Source of the DNA: Candidatus Avelusimicrobium stercoris
GTDB taxonomy: Bacteria > Elusimicrobiota > Elusimicrobia > Elusimicrobiales > Elusimicrobiaceae
Assembly: GCA_002432025.1 (NCBI GenBank)
Contig: DJFE01000003.1
Span: 1 to 12,051 of the forward strand
Direction: 5' to 3'
DNA: 12,051 nt
The notes below the pieces were generated by a model. The model did no database searches. It worked only from the letters and a program-made list of their open reading frames with translations, and was not told the DNA's origin. Positions 7,033-12,051 of the stretch are shown piece after piece (the stretch's first letter is position 1; each line of letters begins with the position of its first letter). A program made the translations under genes and the position numbers.

Positions 7033-7075
7033 CAACAACCCAAGCGGTAGATTCTGAAACAAGTTCAGAATGACC
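7033..7075 (-). repeat. Palindromic intergenic repeat, copy F
   Basis: ATTCTGAA (7051-7058) pairs with TTCAGAAT (7064-7071) around a 5-nt loop. Reverse-complement partner of copy A at 73-115: 27 bases identical at the core and 40 of 43 over the longer alignment. Confidence 0.85.
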
Positions 7076-7142
7076 TCTATTTTGATAACAACTACTTCCC
7101 CACCCCGGAGAACCGCACCAAAAGAAAAATTCGCATTAACCA

Positions 7143-7176
7143 CAAAAACCCCGGGGGAAAAGAAATCCTCCGGGGT
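7143..7176 (-). terminator. Terminator of the lipoprotein gene
   Basis: On the minus strand ACCCCGG (7176-7170) pairs with CCGGGGT (7154-7148), with inner GGA/TCC pairing, followed by TTTTTG. It lies 25 bases past the stop of the Pal-like gene. Confidence 0.85.
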
Positions 7177-7201
7177 AAAAAATGAGCCACAACTTAACTT
7201 A

Positions 7202-7732
7202 TTAATAAATGGAATTCCATTGGCGGGTGGTGAACGAAAATTCCACCCGGCGGTTGGTTCTCCGTCCGTCGCTGGAATTATCCAGCGTCAGCGGTCTGTC
7301 CTTGCCGTAGGAGTGAATACGGATGCGCTCCGCATTTACCCCGCGGCTGACCAAATAGGCCTTCATCGCCGCGGCGCGGGAAGCCCCCAGCCAATAGTTG
7401 TATTCAGCCGTACCCAACACGTCGGTATGGCCTTCTACAATCAAATGCAGAGACGGTTTGTCCTTCATTACGTTGGCGACCTTATCCAAAAAAGGATAGG
7501 CGTATTCCGGCGGGCGGATGGAGTCAAATTCGTAAGTAATCGCAGGCAGGCGCAGGGTTTTAGCCATACGGGCTTCGCTCTGGTTATAGAGTTTTTCGTT
7601 CTTTTTGGCTTGCTCATCAATCACCGGGTCGCGCTTGGCGGGACGCGGAATATCCTCGTCGTTCTTTTGGGATGACGCGCACGCAAATAACGCCGCAGAA
7701 CATAAGAATAATAAAAAGGTTCTTAATTTCAT
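7202..7732 (-). CDS. Pal/OmpA-family peptidoglycan-associated lipoprotein
   Basis: 176 aa. Residues 1-17 are a lipoprotein signal with lipobox LFAC and Cys18 as the lipidated residue, so the mature protein is expected to be membrane-anchored, most likely in the outer membrane, facing the periplasm. The OmpA C-terminal domain covers about 60-170: YEFDSI (67-72), EGHTD (100-104), LGASRAAAMKAYL (115-127), GVNAERIRIHSYGKDRP (131-147) and NRRVEF (about 160-165). Asp104 and Arg119, 15 residues apart, correspond to the pair that grips the diaminopimelate side chain of peptidoglycan in OmpA-type domains. Its role would be tethering the envelope to the cell wall. No tolA, tolB or ybgF neighbours are visible, so the symbol pal is not assigned. 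The gene stands alone between its own promoter with Shine-Dalgarno and its own terminator. Confidence 0.93.
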   Translation of the reverse strand: MKLRTFLLFLCSAALFACASSQKNDEDIPRPAKRDPVIDEQAKKNEKLYNQSEARMAKTLRLPAITYEFDSIRPPEYAYPFLDKVANVMKDKPSLHLIVEGHTDVLGTAEYNYWLGASRAAAMKAYLVSRGVNAERIRIHSYGKDRPLTLDNSSDGRRTNRRVEFSFTTRQWNSIY

Positions 7733-7740
7733 ATAAAAAT

Positions 7741-7761
7741 CCTCCTGTTTTGATTATAGCA
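7741..7761 (-). promoter_or_regulatory. Promoter and Shine-Dalgarno of the lipoprotein gene
   Basis: TGC-TATAAT (7761-7753) is an extended -10 box. The perfect Shine-Dalgarno AGGAGG (7746-7741) starts at about the predicted transcription start, leaving a leader of some 14 bases with 8 bases between AGGAGG and ATG. This contrasts with the leaderless arrangement of three neighbouring genes. Confidence 0.8.
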
Positions 7762-7801
7762 AAAGCGCGCCCGGCGCGGATAATTTTTATTTTCACACGC
7801 G

Positions 7802-7961
7802 TTATCCACACGCTGTGGACAACCTGTGGATAACTCCCCCGCTACTCTACACTTATCCCCCCAAAAAGGCTTTTTTTCGGGTTCTGGGTGCGCGCGGTTT
7901 TCACACCTTGTGGATAAGTCCGTTTTTCTGTGGATAACTTACCCTTTGTATAGGGGGATAA
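7802..7961. other. DnaA-box cluster, candidate oriC
   Basis: Exact TTATCCACA boxes occur at 7802-7810 (+), 7825-7833 (-), 7909-7917 (-) and 7929-7937 (-). A near-match TTGTCCACA lies at 7814-7822 (-), and weaker boxes ending in CCCCC at 7853-7861 (+) and 7953-7961 (-). One more exact box is at 8130-8138 (+), inside the end of the next gene. Two of the minus-strand boxes are spaced 20 bp apart. About 0.1 exact boxes would be expected by chance in the whole window on both strands. No dnaA, dnaN or plasmid rep gene is present in the window, so the assignment rests on the boxes and the adjoining AT-rich tract. Confidence 0.8.
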
Positions 7962-8007
7962 AATAAAAAAACCGATTTTCCCCGTCGGGGATTTGAAAAA
8001 CGCCCCC

Positions 8008-8071
8008 TTTTGCTTATTTTTTAAACTTTTTCAAAAAACTGTTGACAAGTTTACTTTTTTTTGCATAAAAA
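8008..8071. other. AT-rich tract, candidate DNA unwinding element
   Basis: Bases 8011-8070 hold only 12 G/C of 60, with homopolymer T and A runs, in a genome whose genes look near 50-55% GC. The tract begins about 75 bases from the last intergenic DnaA box, the normal layout of a bacterial origin. A 7980-7990 palindrome (CCCCGTCGGGG) separates it from the boxes. The rest of the gene-free stretch 7762-8089 holds nothing else I can name. Confidence 0.6.
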
Positions 8072-8085
8072 GCCCTTTTTCGGGC
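8067..8085 (-). terminator. Terminator of the esterase-like gene
   Basis: On the minus strand GCCC (8085-8082) pairs with GGGC (8075-8072) and is followed by TTTTTAT. A reads against T outside the stem, so a weaker plus-strand function is possible. It lies directly after the stop codon at 8090. Confidence 0.7.
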
Positions 8086-8089
8086 ATTT

Positions 8090-9049
8090 TTATTGTTTTT
8101 TAAGCGTAATTTTTGTGGAAAACGTGATTTTATCCACACCGCCCTGTATTTTTACGCTCCCGATCTCCGCCCCGGGCAGCATTTCCAAGGTGCCAAGCCC
8201 CGCGTTCCAAGTTAAATACGGCGGACTAAACCGCACCACAGGCGGAACATAATCAAACAAAAAGCCACCCTTTAAACGCGCTTTTACGCGCAGGGCAACT
8301 GCACCGCCCGGCGTCAATTTAGCGTCCGACACGCGGGCCTCCAAACGCTTTAAAGCCGCTTTATTGGGGGCCGAAAACAAATACCCAAGCGGCAACGCGC
8401 TAAACCAATCTTTGTTATCCCCCCGGTACGACAGCGCAAAATCGCGCCCGTAGGCTTTTTTATTCCGCTCCAAAGACGCTTGCGCCGCGGCCAGTTCGCT
8501 TTGGCTTCCCGCTACAAAAACGCGCGCGGACGGAGTAAATTCACCCCAGTTTCCCGCTTCGGCACCCGGCGAAAAAAGCGCGAGCGCGCCAAACAAATTA
8601 GGCTTATAAAAAAGTTCCTTGGCCACCTTGGAGGCCTTGTCCCCCTGCACGGCCAGCACGCGGCGGTTGGGCGCGGCCAGCGTTAAATAATTGGTATCAA
8701 TGTACGGCACCAACTCGCGCGATAAAAAGCGCACGATTTTGTCCGCCTCTTTATAATCTTCCTCTTCAAAATTTACCGTCACCGTCAGCACCTGTTCCTT
8801 GGCGGCCAAGGCGTGGCCGGCTTCGGCCTGTTTGGGGCCGGGGCCAAACAAATACACCACGGGGTAACGCTTGGAAAGCGGCACAAATTCCTCAGGCAGA
8901 AAAACGGTAAGGGTATAATCAGAACCCATAATTTCGGACGGGAAATGCACAAAGGTTTCGCGCCCGGGGTTAATAATCAGGCGGGACTCCTCCGCCCGGC
9001 AAACGCCTGCGCAAAGCAGGCAGACCAGCAAAAGAAATAATTTTTTCAT
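8090..9049 (-). CDS. Secreted esterase-fold protein, catalytically degenerate
   Basis: 319 aa with a Sec signal peptide (MKKLFLLLVCLLCAGVCRA, cleavage near 19-20). Residues about 30-225 follow the alpha/beta-hydrolase of the putative esterase family (Fes, esterase D, mycolyltransferase type): SDYTLTVFLPEEF (43-55), KRYPVVYLFG (60-69), RELVPYIDTNY (111-121), NRRVLAVQGDKAS (128-140) and NLFGALALFSPG (151-162). In active members the segment after the last beta strand is G-x-S-x-G. Here it is A-V-Q-G136-D-K, so the nucleophilic Ser is gone. The usual GGHDW histidine aligns with Lys213 in DNKDW (211-215), and the HG oxyanion segment is FGPG. The last 85 residues look like an added beta-sandwich. 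A binding or structural role is more likely than hydrolysis. Leaderless-type promoter immediately upstream; own terminator downstream; DnaA box inside the 3' end. Confidence 0.8.
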   Translation of the reverse strand: MKKLFLLLVCLLCAGVCRAEESRLIINPGRETFVHFPSEIMGSDYTLTVFLPEEFVPLSKRYPVVYLFGPGPKQAEAGHALAAKEQVLTVTVNFEEEDYKEADKIVRFLSRELVPYIDTNYLTLAAPNRRVLAVQGDKASKVAKELFYKPNLFGALALFSPGAEAGNWGEFTPSARVFVAGSQSELAAAQASLERNKKAYGRDFALSYRGDNKDWFSALPLGYLFSAPNKAALKRLEARVSDAKLTPGGAVALRVKARLKGGFLFDYVPPVVRFSPPYLTWNAGLGTLEMLPGAEIGSVKIQGGVDKITFSTKITLKKQ

Positions 9050-9064
9050 AGGGGTATTTTACCA
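9050..9064 (-). promoter_or_regulatory. Extended -10 promoter, predicted leaderless start
   Basis: TGG-TAAAAT (9064-9056) followed by six bases (ACCCCT) and the ATG at 9049. Same layout as at 6658-6672 and 9404-9423. No Shine-Dalgarno sequence is seen. Confidence 0.7.
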
Positions 9065-9071
9065 TATCCCC

Positions 9072-9108
9072 TAGGCCGGGGCCTAATTTTTATTGGGTCC
9101 AAAGACCC
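9072..9108. other. Two small hairpins between divergent genes
   Basis: TAGGC (9072-9076) pairs with GCCTA (9081-9085) and is followed by ATTTTTATT; GGGTC (9095-9099) pairs with GACCC (9104-9108). They sit between the leftward esterase-like gene and the rightward small ORF. They might insulate the two transcription units; function is unknown. Confidence 0.35.
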
Positions 9109-9142
9109 TTGTTTGCGCCCAAAGAAACAGGTATTCTATTAA

Positions 9143-9150
9143 TGTATAAG
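9143..9150 (+). promoter_or_regulatory. Possible -10 region of the small ORF
   Basis: TG-TATAAG precedes the ATG at 9174 by 23 bases; a start near 9157 would leave a 17-nt leader carrying GTGGGGT as a weak ribosome binding site. An alternative is TTGTTT (9109-9114), 17 bases, TATTCT (9132-9137). Neither is strong. Confidence 0.35.
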
Positions 9151-9173
9151 AATAATGAACTTGTGGGGTAACT

Positions 9174-9338
9174 ATGAAAAATCAAACCAATCTGCGCTTT
9201 TTGCTGGCGCTGGGCGGAACGAAGATTGTCGTGCTGAAAGAAGCGGACAACTTGCGCTTTTACGCCAATAAAGAAAAGAACCGCTTTAAAGGCGGCGAAA
9301 ACGCCGAACGCTTGCTGGAAGCCTTTGCCGCAAATTAA
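9174..9338 (+). CDS. Small protein of unknown function, 54 aa
   Basis: ATG to TAA, 54 codons, starting MKNQTNLRFLLALGGTKIVV and ending ERLLEAFAAN. I do not recognise it. It has no transmembrane helix long enough for insertion and no cysteine; two hydrophobic patches (LRFLLALGG, 7-15; IVVL, 18-21) are followed by a charged half rich in Lys, Glu and Asn. Codon choice (CTG, GGC, GCC, CGC) matches the neighbouring genes. A strong intrinsic terminator begins 20 bases after the stop, which marks a separate short transcription unit and is the best evidence that it is a gene. It could instead be the coding-looking part of a small RNA. Gene-free stretches around it are otherwise explained. Confidence 0.6.
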   Translation: MKNQTNLRFLLALGGTKIVVLKEADNLRFYANKEKNRFKGGENAERLLEAFAAN

Positions 9339-9357
9339 TTTTTTCTCCTCCTCCTTT

Positions 9358-9384
9358 CCCCGGGCCCCGCGTCCGGGGTTTTTT
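9358..9384 (+). terminator. Strong rho-independent terminator
   Basis: CCCCGG (9358-9363) pairs with CCGGGG (9373-9378), then TTTTTT. Its only upstream plus-strand gene candidate is the small ORF at 9174-9338. Confidence 0.9.
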
Positions 9385-9403
9385 ATGGTCCGGCCCGCGC
9401 GTA

Positions 9404-9423
9404 TATAATGGTATAATAACAAT
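9404..9423 (+). promoter_or_regulatory. Tandem -10 boxes, predicted leaderless start
   Basis: TATAAT occurs twice, at 9404-9409 and 9412-9417. The second is preceded by TGG (9409-9411) and followed by exactly six bases before the ATG at 9424, predicting transcription from the A of the start codon. No Shine-Dalgarno and no convincing -35 box. Confidence 0.8.
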
Positions 9424-10458
9424 ATGAAAAAACACCTTTTACTAGCGGCCCTTTTGTGCGCCGCCTTATCGGCTTCGGCCCAAAACTCCTTGCAACAGGC
9501 TCTGCCTCTCTTGCAAAAAAATAACCGCACCGCGGCGGAAAACCAGCGCGTATTGCAACTTTTCCGCTCGTCCAAAGACCCGGACACCGTTTTTGCCGCC
9601 GGGGCCAGCTTGGTTAAAAATCCGCCCGCCAAGGCGCAGGAACCCGCCCTTTTTAACTTGGTTTTGAAGAACGACGACGCGCTCAAACAAACCTTTGCCG
9701 CCGTTATTATTACGGCTATGGGCGCGGTGTATGAGGAATTAACCCCCGTTTTGCAAAACGCCCTGCAAAGCAAAGACCTTGTTTTGCGCGCGTACGCCGC
9801 CGGGGCTTATGGCATTATCAACCCCAACGACCAAAACTATGCGCTGGATATCGTGCGCCTGTACGCCTACGACCCGGCCTTTGCGGTACGCTCTTTAAAC
9901 GTGCTGACGGACGACACCAAGGCGCAACTAAAATATTTAAAGCAGGCTTCTGCCTCGGCTGATGATACCACGCGCGCCGCGGCCGCCGCTTGGCTGACCA
10001 CCCTGCACAGCGAAGGCGCCGCCAAGCAACTTTTGAAAATGGCCAAGACGGAAACCGTGCCCTCGGTGCAAAGCCAAATTGCCACCGGGCTTGCCAAAAA
10101 CCGGGATTACACCTTGTCCGCCACCGCCAAAGAACTCCGCCGCGATTACAATTCCCCCACTTCGGCCACCTATGCGCTGGCACTCGGGTTTATGACCGGC
10201 AACGCCGTAGATACCGTCCGCCAAGGGCTGTTAAGCACCAACAAGAACGAGCGTATCAACGCCGCCCGCGCCGCCGCGTATATGGCGGGCGTATTATCCA
10301 ACCCGAACGCGTTTACCTACACATCGGACAGAGCCTTTGATACTGGGCTTTTAAAAAGTTTAATTCCGCAATTAAAGGTGCTTGCGCAGACGGGCGATGA
10401 AAATGTACGCATTTACGCACAAAACGCGCTTACGCAAATTGAAAAATTAATGAACTGA
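9424..10458 (+). CDS. Secreted HEAT-repeat protein
   Basis: 344 aa with a Sec signal peptide (MKKHLLLAALLCAALSASA, cleavage near 19-20), so probably periplasmic. The mature part is alpha-helical with repeating Ala-rich helix pairs of HEAT/armadillo type. Examples are LTPVLQNALQSKDLVLRAYA (100-119), DTTRAAAAAWLTTL (182-195), VPSVQSQIATGLA (208-220) and, near the end, NERINAARAAAYMAGVL followed by ENVRIYAQNALTQIEKL. Such solenoids normally bind other proteins; no catalytic motif is seen. The dut gene begins one base after its stop, suggesting co-transcription, though the two functions are not obviously linked. Starts from a leaderless-type promoter. The opposite strand carries a 227-codon open frame across the same region that I judge to be a shadow. 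Confidence 0.85.
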   Translation: MKKHLLLAALLCAALSASAQNSLQQALPLLQKNNRTAAENQRVLQLFRSSKDPDTVFAAGASLVKNPPAKAQEPALFNLVLKNDDALKQTFAAVIITAMGAVYEELTPVLQNALQSKDLVLRAYAAGAYGIINPNDQNYALDIVRLYAYDPAFAVRSLNVLTDDTKAQLKYLKQASASADDTTRAAAAAWLTTLHSEGAAKQLLKMAKTETVPSVQSQIATGLAKNRDYTLSATAKELRRDYNSPTSATYALALGFMTGNAVDTVRQGLLSTNKNERINAARAAAYMAGVLSNPNAFTYTSDRAFDTGLLKSLIPQLKVLAQTGDENVRIYAQNALTQIEKLMN

Positions 10459-10459
10459 T

Positions 10460-10891
10460 ATGCAACAACCTATTATTAAAGCCAAAAAGTTGGACCCGCG
10501 CGCATTGCTTCCGCACCGCGCGCACGCGACGGATTCGGGCGCGGATTTATTCGCCCTGGAACGCACGGTTTTGCCCGCGCACACGGTGGTAAAAGTTCGC
10601 ACCGGGATTGCCGTAGAACTGCCGGAAAACACCTCGGGCATTATCTGGGGTAAAAGTTCGGTAGAAAGCAAGGGCATTAAGGCTATGGCCGGGCTCGTAG
10701 ATGCGCCGTACCGCGGCGAACTGCTGGTGTGTATGTACAACTTAAACGGCAGCGAATTTGTCTTTGAAGCCGGGCAAAAGGTGGCGCAACTGGTGGTTTT
10801 TCCCACGCTGTACCCGTCGTTTGAAGAGGCCGCCGAACTATCGGACACTACCCGCGGAACGGGCGGCTTTGGCAGTACGGGCGCCAAATAA
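10460..10891 (+). CDS. dut: dUTP diphosphatase
   Basis: Trimeric-type dUTPase, 143 aa, normal length. It converts dUTP to dUMP and pyrophosphate, keeping uracil out of DNA and feeding dTMP synthesis. All five family motifs are present in order: HATDSGADLFA (22-32), WGKSSVESKGI (63-73), AGLVDAPYRGEL (77-88) with catalytic Asp81 and the base-stacking Tyr84, GQKVAQLV (105-112) and the mobile-arm motif RGTGGFGSTG (132-141). In motif 2 the usual Arg-Ser-Ser is Lys-Ser-Ser, a mild variation. ATG follows the HEAT gene's TGA by one base and has no clear Shine-Dalgarno of its own, so translational coupling is likely. It ends 15 bases before a bidirectional terminator. Confidence 0.96.
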   Translation: MQQPIIKAKKLDPRALLPHRAHATDSGADLFALERTVLPAHTVVKVRTGIAVELPENTSGIIWGKSSVESKGIKAMAGLVDAPYRGELLVCMYNLNGSEFVFEAGQKVAQLVVFPTLYPSFEEAAELSDTTRGTGGFGSTGAK

Positions 10892-10905
10892 GGTAAGTTT
10901 TAGAT

Positions 10906-10943
10906 AAAAAACACCCCGGGCGAAATTCCCCGGGGTGTTTTTT
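10906..10943. terminator. Bidirectional terminator between convergent genes
   Basis: ACACCCCGGG (10911-10920) pairs with CCCGGGGTGT (10929-10938), flanked by A-run on the left and T-run on the right, so it ends both dut (+) and the cysteine-rich gene (-), whose stop is at 10947. Confidence 0.93.
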
Positions 10944-10946
10944 AAT

Positions 10947-12014
10947 TTACCAATTCTTTACACATTGATAAGTGCACAACCTTGTGGCAACTTGTAATCT
11001 GCAATTGTATGTTCTAGGATAATAAAAACCATTTTCATTAACGTGGTCAAATGCTGTGCAATTAGAGAAGAACGCCTCTGTTGCGCACTCTCCTTTCCCG
11101 CCACAAGTGCCATCCGACGGGCATTTATAAAAGGTAACTCTTTTAGATGTTTGGTCCGCCAAATACCCCCGATCCATACAATCAATCTTTTCCTGTATAT
11201 TATCCGACATAATATCACGATTTAAATAATACTGCTCTACCTTTCCCCAAGTATAAACCAATTCAGACACCTTCATTACAACATTGACATTCGTATGGTC
11301 CATTCCATTTTGGAGTTCTCCGCAAGTATAGCACGAGGTATTCTTCATAAGTTCAAACGCATTTTGCCCGCGCTTGGTGTAAATCTTATCCGCATAATAA
11401 CAGCAAGAAGTTACATTATTCAGCACACAATTTTCGTATTCCGTAGAATCTTCATCATAAGACGAACACGCCTGACATCCATTAAATGGCGTTTTTTCCG
11501 CTTCCCCACAGACCAAGTAAACTTCGTCTTTATTTTTGAGTTTTAATTTCTGCCAACTCATTGTTTCCCCGCTGCAAGCCGGGAACTTGTAACCAAACAA
11601 ATTTAACTCGCTCAAATACATATTATCCGCTTGGAGTGTATAACCTTGCTTATAGTTTCTTACGCGCAAATTGGTTTCAAAGTCAAAGTCCGCTGTACCG
11701 TTACCACTCCCTATAATAGCCGTAGAACCTACAATCGCGGGTGCGTCGTTAAGTTCCAGTTTTCCCCCCGCTATTTTTAACAAATTATTTACGCGCAAGG
11801 ATTTACCCGTATTGAAACCCTCGTCTGTTGCACAACCCAAGTTCATTTGGCAGGCGGATGTTAAGCCGATATCCATTTGCTTGGTTACATCCACTTGGCT
11901 ATATGCCACATATTTGACGGGGAAATATGTTACCATTGTCATTTTATTGGCACTTGCGGCCATAGTGGCGGTAGAGGCCAATAAAGCACACAACCCTATT
12001 AATAATTTTTTCAT
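10947..12014 (-). CDS. Cysteine-rich secreted protein of unknown function
   Basis: 355 aa. Residues 1-20 form a Sec signal peptide (MKKLLIGLCALLASTATMAA). The mature part holds 19 cysteines at 55, 61, 147, 169, 180, 183, 196, 204, 205, 228, 231, 279, 298, 304, 310, 319, 338, 347 and 351, including CxxC at 180-183 and 228-231 and a CC pair, so a disulphide-rich extracellular fold is likely. An N-terminal block MVTYFPVKYVAYSQVDVT (27-44) precedes a region of short beta-like repeats (LRVNNLL, 74-80; LRVRNYK, 116-122) reminiscent of fibre or beta-helix surface proteins. I do not recognise the family. By eye the gene is more AT-rich than its neighbours. The start is set by AAGGAG five bases upstream. 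It ends at a terminator shared with dut. Confidence 0.8.
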   Translation of the reverse strand: MKKLLIGLCALLASTATMAASANKMTMVTYFPVKYVAYSQVDVTKQMDIGLTSACQMNLGCATDEGFNTGKSLRVNNLLKIAGGKLELNDAPAIVGSTAIIGSGNGTADFDFETNLRVRNYKQGYTLQADNMYLSELNLFGYKFPACSGETMSWQKLKLKNKDEVYLVCGEAEKTPFNGCQACSSYDEDSTEYENCVLNNVTSCCYYADKIYTKRGQNAFELMKNTSCYTCGELQNGMDHTNVNVVMKVSELVYTWGKVEQYYLNRDIMSDNIQEKIDCMDRGYLADQTSKRVTFYKCPSDGTCGGKGECATEAFFSNCTAFDHVNENGFYYPRTYNCRLQVATRLCTYQCVKNW

Positions 12015-12040
12015 TTTTTCTCCTTATTAAGGCCTTTATA
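12015..12040 (-). promoter_or_regulatory. Shine-Dalgarno and possible -10 of the cysteine-rich gene
   Basis: AAGGAG (12025-12020) lies five bases before the ATG. TATAAA (12040-12035) may be the -10 box; its -35 would lie beyond the window edge. Confidence 0.6.
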
Positions 12041-12051
12041 TTTGAGCAAAA

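Noticed and set aside
6801..7075. Repeat cluster considered as a CRISPR array
   Set aside because: Units differ in stem sequence, orientation and spacing, there are no equal-length spacers, and no cas gene is present.
7762..7800. GCGC...GCGC hairpin followed by an AT run between the lipoprotein promoter and the first DnaA box
   Set aside because: The stem is only four bases and no plus-strand gene ends here, so I do not call it a terminator.
7802..7961. DnaA boxes considered as a plasmid or phage origin
   Set aside because: No rep, partition or phage gene and no iterons in the window; neighbours are ordinary chromosomal genes such as dut and etf.
8042..8070. TTGACA, 17 bases, ATAAAA as a plus-strand promoter
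   Set aside because: The predicted start falls inside the esterase terminator hairpin and no plus-strand gene follows; the match probably reflects the AT-rich tract. Transcription near an origin could still matter, but nothing here supports it.
9090..9773. 227-codon open frame on the minus strand opposite the HEAT-repeat gene
   Set aside because: It runs against a gene with signal peptide, promoter and downstream partner; its translation is a low-complexity Lys/Ala/Arg-rich sequence without a recognisable domain, and it also covers the small ORF and a terminator.

Overview
The window looks like a chromosomal segment of an anaerobic, Gram-negative-type bacterium. Supporting signs are a Pal/OmpA-like lipoprotein, several Sec signal peptides, and an acyl-CoA dehydrogenase with an electron-transfer flavoprotein (Etf) of the clostridial, possibly electron-bifurcating, type. 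Protein style and codon use fit a gut Elusimicrobiota-like lineage, but this is inference and no marker gene here proves it. No tRNA, rRNA, CRISPR array, transposase or phage gene was seen.

Left part (1-6672, all minus strand). One tightly packed operon runs leftward: a secreted TPR protein with a degenerate SpoIID-like domain, a GT4 glycosyltransferase, an acyl-CoA dehydrogenase, etfB and etfA, ending in a clear intrinsic terminator at 171-208. The junctions are TAAATG, TAATG, 6 nt and 12 nt, so an envelope pair and a redox trio are probably translated from one message. Its promoter is an extended -10 box exactly six bases before the ATG, which predicts a leaderless mRNA.

Middle (6673-8140). 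An intergenic stretch carries five different hairpin elements with similar ends (GTCAT.../...GATCT) but covarying stems. A sixth copy lies at 73-115. Next comes a small Pal-like lipoprotein gene with its own promoter and terminator. Then follows the most striking region: at least five exact TTATCCACA DnaA boxes and one near-match within about 340 bp, next to a 60-base tract with only 12 G/C. I read this as a candidate chromosomal replication origin (oriC). Most genes to its left run leftward, while genes to its right are mostly but not all rightward.

Right part (8090-12051). It holds a secreted esterase-fold protein that has lost its catalytic serine and histidine. A 54-codon small ORF with its own terminator follows, then a HEAT-repeat secreted protein one base ahead of a dUTPase gene (dut), and finally a convergent gene for a cysteine-rich secreted protein of unknown role. 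The last two genes share a bidirectional terminator.

Three genes (TPR/SpoIID-like, esterase-like, HEAT) share the same start architecture, TGG-TAWAAT-N6-ATG, while the lipoprotein and most genes inside the left operon have Shine-Dalgarno sequences. This suggests two initiation modes in the same genome.
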